Below are positions 8,161-16,928 of a stretch of DNA of 64,000 bases, in pieces (positions within the stretch are counted from its first letter, which is position 1; every line of letters begins with the position of its first letter). The notes under the pieces were generated by a model, which saw only the letters and a list, made by a program, of their open reading frames with translations, ran no database searches and had not been told where the DNA came from. The stretch is from Flammeovirgaceae bacterium 311. Lineage in GTDB: Bacteria; Bacteroidota; Bacteroidia; Cytophagales; Cyclobacteriaceae. The stretch covers positions 5,534,001-5,598,000 of the forward strand of contig CP004371.1 in the NCBI GenBank assembly GCA_000597885.1, read 5' to 3'. Both the position numbers and the translations under genes were made by a program.

Positions 8161-9505
8161 ACTTGCTTAAGCGTCGGTACAGGGCGGTGCGGGTAATCCC
8201 TAATTCTTTGGCTGCTTTGGACAGATTGCCCCCGTTTTTTTCTATCACACGGAGAATGGTGGCTTTTTCGAGCTCCTCCAGGTTGGTTTCCTGCAGCAGG
8301 GCTGCTTCTGCCGGAGCCGATTCTATCGGGGAGAAGATAATATCCCGGGCCTCCAGCACATGGTCGTCGGCCATGATCACAGCCCTTTCTATTGCATACT
8401 GCAGCTCCCGTACATTGCCCGGATAGTGGTAGCCCACCAGCTTCTCCACCGCGGCTTTGCTAAGCTCCGGGGCAGGTTTCATGTACTTATTGGCATACAC
8501 CTCTATAAAATGCCGGGCCAGCAGCAGCACATCGCCGCTGCGGCGGCGCAGGGGCGGCACCATCAGCTCTACAGTATTGATGCGGTATATAAGGTCTTTG
8601 CGGAAGCGGTTTTCGTTGGCAAGATCGGCCAGCGATACATTGGTGGCGCAGAGCAACCGTACATCTATGGGAACCGCCTCGTTGGCTCCCACCCGTATTA
8701 CCTGCCGGTTTTGCAGTACACTCAGCAGTTTAGACTGCTGCTGCAGCGATATATTGCCTATTTCATCCAGGAAGATGGTACCCCCGCTGGCAGCCTCAAA
8801 GCGGCCGGGGCGGTCTTCGCGGGCATCGGTAAAAGCCCCCTTTTTATGGCCGAAGAGCTCACTTTCAAACAGCGATTCTGTGAGTGAGCCTACATCTACC
8901 TTTACAAAAGGCTTATCGGCCCGCAGCGAATGCTGGTGTATGGCTTTGGCAATCAGTTCCTTGCCGGTGCCGTTCTCGCCCAGGATCAGGATATTGGCAT
9001 CGGTAGGGGCCACCTTGCGCATTTTGTACAGCGTGTCCTTCATGGCTTCAGATTCGCCCAGCAGCTCAGATGCAGCAGACTGGCCATTGCCCGGGGCGGC
9101 ACTTCCTGCTTTCTTGTCTTTCTGGCTTACTGCCTCCTGCAGTGTGGTCATCAGCTTTTCGTTGTGCCAGGGCTTTACCACAAAATCATAGGCCCCTTCC
9201 TTAAGCGAGCGGATGGCCAGGTCAATATCGCCATAGGCGGTGATCATAATCACGGCCGCCTCCGACTTCAGCTCCTTGATCTTGCGGAGCCAGTACAGCC
9301 CTTCATTTCCGGTATTTATGGAGCTGGCAAAGTTCATGTCCAGCAGGATCACATCAAAAGTGCGCTGCATCAGCAGGGAGCGGATATGCTCCGGGTTTTT
9401 TTCCGGAACGATTTCCTTTACATGAGGCTTTAGCAGCAGGCGCACGGCCGTCAGCACGTCTGTATCGTCATCTACTACCAGTATAGAGGCATTTTTCAAT
9501 TGCAT
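8150..9505 (-). CDS. NtrC-family sigma54-dependent response regulator
   Basis: This is a 451-residue protein with three domains. The receiver domain (about 6-125) has the acidic pocket D12-D14, phosphoacceptor D56, T89 and K111. The AAA+ domain (about 147-370) has Walker A GENGTGKE (176-183), Walker B GGTIFLDEIGN (241-251) and arginine-finger region FRKDLIYR (301-308). The C-terminal Fis-type helix-turn-helix spans 410-450. The sigma54-contacting loop reads GAFTDA (223-228), a known natural variant of GAFTGA. It is transcribed away from the export array, and the shared intergenic region holds the first copy of the dyad/-24/-12 cassette. That makes it the prime candidate activator of all four cassettes. 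RpoN itself is not in the window. Confidence 0.95.
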   Translation of the reverse strand: MQLKNASILVVDDDTDVLTAVRLLLKPHVKEIVPEKNPEHIRSLLMQRTFDVILLDMNFASSINTGNEGLYWLRKIKELKSEAAVIMITAYGDIDLAIRSLKEGAYDFVVKPWHNEKLMTTLQEAVSQKDKKAGSAAPGNGQSAASELLGESEAMKDTLYKMRKVAPTDANILILGENGTGKELIAKAIHQHSLRADKPFVKVDVGSLTESLFESELFGHKKGAFTDAREDRPGRFEAASGGTIFLDEIGNISLQQQSKLLSVLQNRQVIRVGANEAVPIDVRLLCATNVSLADLANENRFRKDLIYRINTVELMVPPLRRRSGDVLLLARHFIEVYANKYMKPAPELSKAAVEKLVGYHYPGNVRELQYAIERAVIMADDHVLEARDIIFSPIESAPAEAALLQETNLEELEKATILRVIEKNGGNLSKAAKELGITRTALYRRLSKYDI

Positions 9506-9599
9506 ACCCTAAATATCTATAGTAATTAAAATAGCTACAACTATGCCACTCCTGTAACAGGCTGAAAACAAGCAATAATCTGCATGCCTTAAAACAGAA

Positions 9600-9637
9600 G
9601 TGTATCAAAACCGCACACCTGTTGTGCGATATCGCAC
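9600..9637. promoter_or_regulatory. Bipartite activator site, cassette 1
   Basis: Dyad A, GTGTATC-N5-CG-N-ACAC, occupies 9600-9618. Dyad B, GTGCGATATCGCAC, is a perfect 14-bp palindrome at 9624-9637. Five nucleotides separate them and the centres are about two helical turns apart. They lie in the 287-bp gap between the divergent regulator and adaptor genes, 55 nt before the -24 element, where sigma54 enhancer sites are expected. The regulator's own start is about 95 nt away on the other side, so autoregulation is possible. Confidence 0.85.
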
Positions 9638-9660
9638 GCCAATATAGTTTGTGCCCTTTG

Positions 9661-9678
9661 TAATTGCTTTAAAATCAG
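9661..9678 (+). promoter_or_regulatory. Conserved element between activator site and promoter, cassette 1
   Basis: TAATTG-N7-ATCAG, ending 14 nt before the GG of the -24 box. The same pattern is at the same place in the other three cassettes. AATCAG fits the WATCAR half of the IHF consensus, but the second half is not conserved. Confidence 0.5.
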
Positions 9679-9692
9679 CCTATTTTGGTTTT

Positions 9693-9706
9693 GGCACAGC
9701 TTGTGC
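9693..9706 (+). promoter_or_regulatory. Sigma54 (-24/-12) promoter 1, upstream of the adaptor gene
   Basis: TTGGCAC...TGC has GG at 9693-9694 and GC at 9705-9706, with exactly 10 nt between, the spacing required by sigma54 polymerase. The predicted transcription start is near 9718, about 75 nt before the adaptor start codon. Confidence 0.85.
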
Positions 9707-9792
9707 ATCTTTGGTCTGTAGTTGCCGGCCGGCTGTTTTAGATGCCCGCTGCAACATAAAAGACTGAAGTTAACAATAAAATAAGTATAGCC

Positions 9793-11049
9793 GTGGATCG
9801 TGTTATCGTTAAGAAAAAGTGGAACCAGAAAAGAATACTTACCATAGCAGGCATTGCTGCCCTGGTGCTGCTGGTAAGTGCCAGTGTATTTCTTGCTTCC
9901 GGAAAGAGCCGTCTGAATGTTGAGGTCGAAAGAATCACCATCAGCCAGGTTCACAAAAATACATTTCAGGAATTTATTCCGGTAAACGGTACCGTACAAC
10001 CCATTGCCACCATTTACCTGGATGCCCTGGAAGGCGGCCGGGTAGAGGAGAAATTCATTGAAGATGGTGCAGTGGTAACAAAAGGGCAGCCTATTATGCG
10101 CCTCTCCAACAGCGACCTGGAGCTAAGCCTGGCCAACCAGGAAACAGCCGTGTTCCATGTGCTTACCCAGATGCAGAACACCAAGAACGGAGCTGTACAG
10201 AACTCCATTCAGCAGCTGAACCAGAAAGCCGAGGTAGACAATGCCTTTGCAGAAGCCAAAAGGGTTTATGAGCTGAACCAGTACCTGTTTGAAGAAGGGG
10301 TAGTGGGCAAGCAGGAATTCCAGGCCTCTGAGAACAACTATAACTTTCAGTTAAACCGCAAAAAACTAAGCGAACGAACCCTGAACCAGGATTCAATTTC
10401 CATGCATCAGCAGCTGAAGCAGATGGCAGAATCTTATTCCCGCATGCAAAACACCCTGGCACTGATGCAAAGAAAGGTAGGCGACCTGGTGGTGCGCGCG
10501 CCCATTGACGGGCAGCTTACTTCCCTGGATGCAGAGATTGGCGAATCTAAAGTTAAAGGAGCCCGCCTGGGACAGATCGACGTGATGAGCGGCTATAAAG
10601 TGCAGGTAGAGGTAGATGAGCACTATATTTCCAGGGTATTTATAGGCCAGAAGGCAGAGGCAAGCATTGCCGGTAAACTACACCACCTCACGGTAAAGAA
10701 GGTGTACAGCCAGGTGAGAAACGGCCGCTTTCTGGTAGACATGGCTTTTGATGAAGAAGCGCCCGAGGGGATTCGCCGTGGACAGACCCTGCAGATCCGT
10801 CTGGCCCTAAGCGATGAAACGCAGGCAGTGCTGCTGGCCAAAGGCGGTTTTTACCAGCAAACCGGCGGCAACTGGGTGTTTAAGTTAAGTGAAGATGGCA
10901 AAACAGCCTATCGCACCGAGGTGCAGCTGGGCCGCCAGAATCCGGAGTATTACGAGGTGTTGAGTGGCCTGAACCCCGGCGACAAAGTAGTTACCTCCAG
11001 CTATGAGAATTACAGGGATATGCAGGAGCTGGTTTTGAAGGGGGAGTGA
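9793..11049 (+). CDS. HlyD/MacA-type periplasmic adaptor (membrane fusion protein)
   Basis: This is a 418-residue protein starting with GTG. A short basic cytoplasmic tail precedes one membrane anchor (about 14-35). The first half of a lipoyl domain lies around 65-108. A long Gln/Asn-rich alpha-helical hairpin spans about 110-228, and the second lipoyl half begins VVRAPIDGQL (233-242). A beta-barrel (about 262-340) and a membrane-proximal domain containing LNPGDKVV close the chain. Adaptors of this kind connect an inner-membrane MacB-type transporter to a TolC-type channel. It is the first gene behind sigma54 promoter 1 and the only adaptor in the window, so it may serve many of the permeases that follow. 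Confidence 0.93.
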   Translation: MDRVIVKKKWNQKRILTIAGIAALVLLVSASVFLASGKSRLNVEVERITISQVHKNTFQEFIPVNGTVQPIATIYLDALEGGRVEEKFIEDGAVVTKGQPIMRLSNSDLELSLANQETAVFHVLTQMQNTKNGAVQNSIQQLNQKAEVDNAFAEAKRVYELNQYLFEEGVVGKQEFQASENNYNFQLNRKKLSERTLNQDSISMHQQLKQMAESYSRMQNTLALMQRKVGDLVVRAPIDGQLTSLDAEIGESKVKGARLGQIDVMSGYKVQVEVDEHYISRVFIGQKAEASIAGKLHHLTVKKVYSQVRNGRFLVDMAFDEEAPEGIRRGQTLQIRLALSDETQAVLLAKGGFYQQTGGNWVFKLSEDGKTAYRTEVQLGRQNPEYYEVLSGLNPGDKVVTSSYENYRDMQELVLKGE

Positions 11050-11163
11050 CAGGCTTACCTGTTTTATCCTCTATCTTTCAGAAAGCGCACTAAAAAAGTA
11101 ATCAAGCGAAACAACAGAAGTCTGACTTGTAAGAGATCTCTTTACTCTAATAAAATAAACCCT

Positions 11164-11841
11164 ATGATAAAGATTAGCAATCTTGAAAAAATTTACCGCA
11201 CCGAGGATGTGGAAACGGTAGCGCTCAACAAGCTGACTTTTGAAGTAAAGGAGGGCGAGTTTGTGGCCGTGATGGGGCCTTCCGGCTGCGGCAAATCTAC
11301 CCTGCTGAACATCCTGGGCCTGCTCGACGACCCCGATTCCGGCAGCTTCCTGTTCGATGGCATTGAAGTGGCCGGCTTTAACGAACGCAAACGTGCCGAG
11401 CTGCGCAAACGTAACATTGGCTTTGTATTCCAGAGCTTTAACCTTATCGACGAACTAACGGTGTTCGAAAACGTGGAGCTGCCCCTCATTTACCTGGGCG
11501 TAAAAGAAGAGGAGCGTAAGAAAAGGGTAGAGGAAGTGCTGGACAAAATGCAGATCATGCACCGCCGCAACCACTATCCGCAGCAGCTCTCCGGTGGTCA
11601 GCAGCAAAGGGTGGCGGTAGCCCGCGCCGTGGTGAACAAACCCAAGCTGATCCTGGCCGACGAACCTACCGGTAACCTCGACTCCAGCAATGGCAACGAA
11701 GTAATGGAGCTGCTCACCGACCTGAACGAGCAGGGCACTACCATCATCATGGTAACCCACTCCGAGCACGATGCCCGTTACAGCCACCGCATCATCCGCA
11801 TGCTGGATGGCCAGACTGTAATGGAAAATATCATGGCGTAA
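11164..11841 (+). CDS. MacB/LolD-type ABC transporter ATPase 1
   Basis: This is a 225-residue stand-alone nucleotide-binding subunit. Walker A is GPSGCGKST (38-46), Q-loop Q90, signature LSGGQQQRVAVARA (142-155), Walker B LILADEPTG (162-170), D-loop NLDS with D173, and switch histidine H199 in VTHSEHD. All catalytic positions are canonical. The length and the FNLIDELTVFENVELPL stretch place it with the MacB/LolD group, which pairs with FtsX-type permeases. It lies 114 nt after the adaptor gene and 102 nt before the first permease. A perfect 7-bp inverted repeat (ATAACCA-AA-TGGTTAT, 11910-11925) of unknown role lies in the second gap. Confidence 0.97.
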   Translation: MIKISNLEKIYRTEDVETVALNKLTFEVKEGEFVAVMGPSGCGKSTLLNILGLLDDPDSGSFLFDGIEVAGFNERKRAELRKRNIGFVFQSFNLIDELTVFENVELPLIYLGVKEEERKKRVEEVLDKMQIMHRRNHYPQQLSGGQQQRVAVARAVVNKPKLILADEPTGNLDSSNGNEVMELLTDLNEQGTTIIMVTHSEHDARYSHRIIRMLDGQTVMENIMA

Positions 11842-11943
11842 CGGAATGGGCTTTTAGCAGTCTGTACATACAACACCACCAGAGCAGAAGTGCATGGTGT
11901 TACAACCTTATAACCAAATGGTTATACCCTAAACCAAATAATA

Positions 11944-14400
11944 ATGCTACGCAATTACTTAAAGGTTTCTGTCAGGAACCTGATGAAGCGGAAGTTTTTT
12001 AGCCTGATCAACATTTTAGGCCTGGCTACCGGTATGGCCATATGCCTGCTGATCGTTCTGTTTGTGCAGAGTGAGCTTGGATATGATCAGCACCATGAAA
12101 AAGCCGATCGTATTCACAGGGTAGCCCTGGAGCGGATCTATCCGGGCAGGTCATCTTTCTATGCCATGATTCCAGCCTCGATAGGCGAGGCCATCGAGAC
12201 AGAATTTCCGGAAGTAGAGCAGCGTGTAAGGATCTTTAATTTTACAGGCGACAATAATTTTTACCTGAAGGTTGGGGAGCAGGTCTACGAAGACAAAAAT
12301 GTGTTTGCTGCAGATTCTAACTTCTTCGAGGTTTTTAGTGCAGACTTCATTGCCGGCGATCGGGCAACAGCCTTAAAGCAACCTAATTCCATTGTGTTGA
12401 ACAGAAGCACCGCCAAACGCATGTTTGGTACTGCAGAACAGGCAATAGGTAAGCAGGTAAGCATGGATGGGGATGAGGAAAACAATTCCTACCAGATTAC
12501 AGCTGTGGTGGAGGACTGGCCTGAAAATTCTCATTTTACCTTTAACATCCTGATCTCCTCTGCGGGTTTTCAGGGACTGCAAAACCAGAACTACATTAAC
12601 TTTTCTGCACATACTTACCTTTTGCTTCAGCCTAATGCTTCTGCAGCGGCACTGGAGGCCAAACTTCCTGTTGTAATAGAAAAATATGTTGCAGGAGCAG
12701 TTAGCCAGAATTTTAACCAGAGCTGGAAGGATTTTCAGGCAGCCGGCAACGGGTACAGGTATTTTCTGCAGCCCCTTCAGGACATTCACCTGCACTCCGA
12801 TCTTGAAGCAGAGCTTGGGGTAAACGGTAGCGTAAACTCCATCTATATTTTTAGTGTAGTAGCAGTGTTTATCCTGTTCCTGGCCTGTATCAACTTTATT
12901 AATCTTTCCACTGCCCAGTCAATGGAAAGAGCTAAAGAAGTAGGTATCCGCAAGACTTTTGGCTCCGAAAAACAAGACATCATCGGGCAGTTCCTGATGG
13001 AGTCAACCCTTATTAGCCTGCTGGCGCTGCTGGTGGCTTTTTTCATCATACTGCTTTTACTGCCGGTGTTTAATGATATCTCAGGTAAGCAATTATCCAT
13101 CCTGGACCTGCTACAGCCCCTGAACCTGCTACTGATGCTGCTGTTTGCAACAGTGGTAGGCATTGTGGCAGGACTATACCCGGCCTTTGTGCTCTCTTCC
13201 TTCAAGCCTATTACAGTGCTGAAAGGCAGGTTTAAATCGAACAAATACGGACTTGCCTTACGCAATGGCCTGGTTGTATTTCAGTTTGCCATTTCGGTGG
13301 TGCTCATCATTGCGGCCATGATTGTAAACCAGCAGATGGATTATATGCTAGGCGATTCTTTAGGCTTTAGAAAAGAGCTTGTACTGATGATTGACCGAAC
13401 AGATCTGTTACAGCAGCAGGGGCAGGCCTTTAAAGCAGAGCTGGCCGCCATACCAGGAGTGTCAGGTGTTGCTGCCACTACGGCAATACCAGGTCAGTCT
13501 AACTTCTTTGGTGCTACGCTGCAGCCAGTTGGATCCACTGAGCAGCTAACAGGCAGGGGCATCATGGTTGACGAGGAGTTCCTGAATGTGCTTGATCTTG
13601 AATTGGTGGAGGGCCGCTTCTTTTCAAAATCATTTGGTACCGACTCCATGTCTGTGGTCATCAATGAAAAAGCGGCAAAGGATCTTGGATTAACCAACCC
13701 TGTAGGTGCCCGCGTGCACAGCGTTGGTGATTTTTTCAATGCCCCCGATGGCAGCTTTTATGATTATACCATTGTAGGGGTGGTAAAAGATTTCCACTTC
13801 CAGTCCCTGCACCAGAAAATTGCACCCCTGGCTTTTTTCAATTTATCGAAATTCGGAAATGCCACCCCGGTTACAACTGTGCGTCTACAGGGCGATAACC
13901 TGCAGGCTACCCTCAAAAAAATAGACGCAACCTGGAGTAGTTTTATCAAAGACCGCCCCATCACGTATTCTTTTCTGGATGAAACACTGGCCCAGCAGTA
14001 CCTCTCGGAGCAGCGGGCCCAAAAGGTATTTTCAATCTTCTCATCGCTTGCCATTTTTATTGCCTGTATTGGCCTGCTTGGGTTGGTTGCATACACCACC
14101 CAGCAGCGGATAAGAGAAATAAGCATCCGGAAAACGCTTGGAGCCAGTGCGGGTAACATTATAAACCTGCTGCTAAAGGATTTTATGAAACTCATTTTGA
14201 TTGCATCGGTGCTTGCCTTTCCGGTGGCCTGGTGGGGCATGAATAAGTGGCTGCAGGATTTTGCCTACCGGATTGATGTAGAGGTCTGGGTGTTTATTGC
14301 GGCCGGTATTGCAGCAACCCTGGTAGCCTTCCTCACCATCAGCTTCCAGGCGGTGAAAGCGGCTACGGCTAACCCAATCAAGAATTTAAGAACAGAATAA
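11944..14400 (+). CDS. ABC permease P1, two-module FtsX/MacB type
   Basis: This is an 818-residue inner-membrane protein. Helix 1 is at about 18-42. The first periplasmic domain (about 45-295) has the family landmark ADSNFFEVF (123-131) and ends in LQPLQDIHLHS (275-285). Helices 2-4 lie at about 298-322, 351-373 and 392-418, with the first coupling motif KEVGIRK at 331-337. Helix 5 is at about 442-462. The second periplasmic domain contains VVKDFHFQSLHQKI, and three C-terminal helices follow. The second coupling motif is altered to REISIRK. The tail reads NPIKNLRTE. Family knowledge: such permeases use ATP to move lipids, peptides, lipoproteins or drugs, or act by mechanotransmission. It is the permease closest to ATPase 1 and probably its primary partner. 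Confidence 0.94.
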   Translation: MLRNYLKVSVRNLMKRKFFSLINILGLATGMAICLLIVLFVQSELGYDQHHEKADRIHRVALERIYPGRSSFYAMIPASIGEAIETEFPEVEQRVRIFNFTGDNNFYLKVGEQVYEDKNVFAADSNFFEVFSADFIAGDRATALKQPNSIVLNRSTAKRMFGTAEQAIGKQVSMDGDEENNSYQITAVVEDWPENSHFTFNILISSAGFQGLQNQNYINFSAHTYLLLQPNASAAALEAKLPVVIEKYVAGAVSQNFNQSWKDFQAAGNGYRYFLQPLQDIHLHSDLEAELGVNGSVNSIYIFSVVAVFILFLACINFINLSTAQSMERAKEVGIRKTFGSEKQDIIGQFLMESTLISLLALLVAFFIILLLLPVFNDISGKQLSILDLLQPLNLLLMLLFATVVGIVAGLYPAFVLSSFKPITVLKGRFKSNKYGLALRNGLVVFQFAISVVLIIAAMIVNQQMDYMLGDSLGFRKELVLMIDRTDLLQQQGQAFKAELAAIPGVSGVAATTAIPGQSNFFGATLQPVGSTEQLTGRGIMVDEEFLNVLDLELVEGRFFSKSFGTDSMSVVINEKAAKDLGLTNPVGARVHSVGDFFNAPDGSFYDYTIVGVVKDFHFQSLHQKIAPLAFFNLSKFGNATPVTTVRLQGDNLQATLKKIDATWSSFIKDRPITYSFLDETLAQQYLSEQRAQKVFSIFSSLAIFIACIGLLGLVAYTTQQRIREISIRKTLGASAGNIINLLLKDFMKLILIASVLAFPVAWWGMNKWLQDFAYRIDVEVWVFIAAGIAATLVAFLTISFQAVKAATANPIKNLRTE

Positions 14401-14482
14401 GCGGATAAGCAGCAGGCCGTGTATGGGTTTTCTGCTGATCGGGTAGTACTCCACAACCAGTTTAAATTTAAATGCTTTCACC

Positions 14483-16903
14483 ATGATTCGTAACTACCTT
14501 AAAATTGCCGTGCGCAATTTGATGAAGTATAAAGCTATTTCTTTCATCAACCTGTTTGGGCTATCGGTTGGCATTACCTGCTGCCTGCTGATACTCGGGT
14601 ATATTTTATTTGAGCTTAGTTACGATCGCTACCACACCAATGCCCACAATATTTACCGGGTAGAGCGCGGCTGGCAGAACCCCGAAACAGGCATGGCTTC
14701 CCTGCAGCTGGGTTCCGTGGCACCCGCCATTGGTCCGCTGCTCGAGAATGATTTTCCTGAAATTGAAAAGCTCACGCGTTTGGTGTCAACCGGTAACACA
14801 TTACTGCGGTACGAGGACAAGACCTTTAACGAGAAGCAGGCATACTGTGCAGATGAGAATTTTTTAGAGGTATTTGATGTGGAGGTGCTTCGGGGTAATC
14901 CTGCAACGGCGCTGGACGAGCCTTTTACCGTAATGCTTTCGGAAGAAATGGCCGCGAAATACTTTGGCGCGGAAGATCCACTGAACAAGGTTATCCGCAT
15001 GGATGGACAATTTGAAATGAAAGTAACAGGTGTATTTAAATCTTTTCCTGCCAACTCACACGTCCACCCCCAAATCCTGATTTCCTTTAACACCCTCCGC
15101 AGTCCTGATATCTACGGCGACGAATACCTGAGCTCCAACTGGGGAGACAACTCATACTTTACCTATTTGCTGCTGCCGGAAGATTATGATGCTAAGGATC
15201 TGGAAGCACAGTTTCCGGCTTTCCTGGACCGGCATATCAAAGATGGGGGCGATAAGCCATCGGACTGGACCTCCCTTACGCTTACCCCGCTTACGGATAT
15301 ACACCTGCATTCAAACAAAGACCTGGAGCTGGAAAAAAACGGTGATATCAGGCGGGTGTATATTTTCTCGGCCATTGCCCTTTTCATTCTGCTCATTGCC
15401 TGCATCAACTACATGAACCTGTCTACTGCCCGTTCGGTATTGCGTGCCAAAGAGATTGGTATCCGTAAAGTAGTGGGCGCCGGAAAAGGGGAGCTGGTTG
15501 CACAATTCCTAAGCGAATCGGTACTGATTGCATGGATGGCTACCCTGCTGGCCTTCTTATTCACATGGCTGGGATTTCCCTGGCTGAATAAAGTGTCGGG
15601 ACAAAGTCTGACGATCGATGAACTGCTAAGGTGGGAGGTGTTGCTTCCTCTTCTCCTCCTGCCTTTTGCCGTGGGTCTTTTTTCGGGTATTTACCCGGCA
15701 CTTTTCCTTTCTTCTTTCCAGCCCATTAAAGTACTGAAGGGCATTGTCAGGATAGGCGGCGGCGGACTTTCTTTCCGCAAGGTACTGGTGATCGTGCAAT
15801 TCTCGCTGTCTATTATTCTGATCATCAGCACCGTGGTAGTCTATCAGCAGCTGCAGTACATGCAGGAAAAGGCCCTGGGTTTCGACAAGGAGCATGTAGT
15901 AACGTTTGCTACTAATGAAACACTTAATAACAACTTCGATGCTTTCCGCACAGAGTTGCTCTCCAATCCTGCTATTGGAGAAGTAGGCAGATCCTCACTG
16001 GTGCCAACAGACCGTCTGCTGGATGCTGCGGGCTCGCAGATCAAGCTGGGAGATTCTTTAGCTCCTACCAAAGCCGATATAAAATTTGTAACGGCTGATG
16101 ACCACTTTATTCCCGCCTATGGCATAGAACTGGTGGCCGGCAGAAATTTTTCCAGGGATTTTGGGCCGGATACCGCTGCGTTCGTCATCAATGAAGCTGC
16201 AGTAAAAGTACTGGGGCTTAAATCTGCCGAAGATGCCATCGGAAAAGAATTTATGTATTATGATAGAAAAGGCAGGCTGGTGGGGGTTGTACGTGACTTT
16301 CACTTTGAATCCATGCATCATCCTATACTGCCCATTGTGTTTTTCAAAGCGCTGCCGCCGTTTGGCTATGGCAGTGTTTCGGTAAAGATTTCAGGCCAGA
16401 ACATACCTGCCGCCCTGGAGCAGCTGGAAAAAACCTGGCGCACTTTTGCCCCCGGCACGCCCTTTGAATATACCTTCCTGGACGATACCTATACCCGCCT
16501 TTACGAGGCAGAGCAGCGGCAGGGAACGGTATTTACCATTTTTGCCTGCATTGCCATTGCCATTGCCTGCCTGGGGCTCTTCGGACTCTCGGCTTTTACC
16601 ATCAGCCAGCGGGTAAAAGAAATAGGGATCCGCAAGGTGCTGGGTGCCGATACAAGCACCATTGTAGCCCTTTTATCCAGAGATTTCCTGAAACTGGTGC
16701 TCCTGGCAGCGGTCATAGCTTTTCCACTGGCCTGGTATGCCATGCAAAGATGGCTGGAGGATTTTGCCTACCGCATCAACATCCCGCTTTGGGCCTTCCT
16801 GGTAGCAGGCATTTTAGCGGCAATCATCGCTTTTCTCACCATTAGCTACGGGGCAATCAGAGCGGCCATGTCTAACCCGGTGAAGAATCTGAGAACAGAA
16901 TGA
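14483..16903 (+). CDS. ABC permease P2
   Basis: This protein has 806 residues. The first periplasmic domain ends with LTPLTDIHLHS (267-277) and is followed by the coupling motif KEIGIRK at 323-329. Second-domain motif VVRDFHFESMH. The C-terminal module uses INIPLWAF before the last helix and the sequence AFLTISYGAIRAAMSNPV. Its closest companion in the array by these C-terminal features is P13 (DVPLWAF, AFLTISYQAI), although the two lie in different transcription units. The upstream gap of 82 nt shows no promoter that I recognise, so it should be read through from P1. Confidence 0.94.
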   Translation: MIRNYLKIAVRNLMKYKAISFINLFGLSVGITCCLLILGYILFELSYDRYHTNAHNIYRVERGWQNPETGMASLQLGSVAPAIGPLLENDFPEIEKLTRLVSTGNTLLRYEDKTFNEKQAYCADENFLEVFDVEVLRGNPATALDEPFTVMLSEEMAAKYFGAEDPLNKVIRMDGQFEMKVTGVFKSFPANSHVHPQILISFNTLRSPDIYGDEYLSSNWGDNSYFTYLLLPEDYDAKDLEAQFPAFLDRHIKDGGDKPSDWTSLTLTPLTDIHLHSNKDLELEKNGDIRRVYIFSAIALFILLIACINYMNLSTARSVLRAKEIGIRKVVGAGKGELVAQFLSESVLIAWMATLLAFLFTWLGFPWLNKVSGQSLTIDELLRWEVLLPLLLLPFAVGLFSGIYPALFLSSFQPIKVLKGIVRIGGGGLSFRKVLVIVQFSLSIILIISTVVVYQQLQYMQEKALGFDKEHVVTFATNETLNNNFDAFRTELLSNPAIGEVGRSSLVPTDRLLDAAGSQIKLGDSLAPTKADIKFVTADDHFIPAYGIELVAGRNFSRDFGPDTAAFVINEAAVKVLGLKSAEDAIGKEFMYYDRKGRLVGVVRDFHFESMHHPILPIVFFKALPPFGYGSVSVKISGQNIPAALEQLEKTWRTFAPGTPFEYTFLDDTYTRLYEAEQRQGTVFTIFACIAIAIACLGLFGLSAFTISQRVKEIGIRKVLGADTSTIVALLSRDFLKLVLLAAVIAFPLAWYAMQRWLEDFAYRINIPLWAFLVAGILAAIIAFLTISYGAIRAAMSNPVKNLRTE

Positions 16904-16928
16904 ACTGAACCCTTCAACAGTCAGACCT

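Noticed and set aside
8360-9433. Long open frames antisense to the sigma54 regulator
   Set aside because: The regulator and kinase on the other strand have complete domain structure; the opposite frames have no recognisable protein features.
9551-9561. Palindrome CCTGTAACAGG upstream of cassette 1
   Set aside because: Not repeated at the other three cassettes, so not part of the common regulatory unit.
9506-9600. Sigma54 promoter for the regulator gene on the minus strand
   Set aside because: No GC-N10-CC pattern in the correct orientation; the regulator probably uses another sigma factor.
11910-11925. Inverted repeat ATAACCA-AA-TGGTTAT before P1
   Set aside because: Too short and without a U-tract for a terminator, and not found before other permeases; kept only as a note in the ATPase 1 entry.
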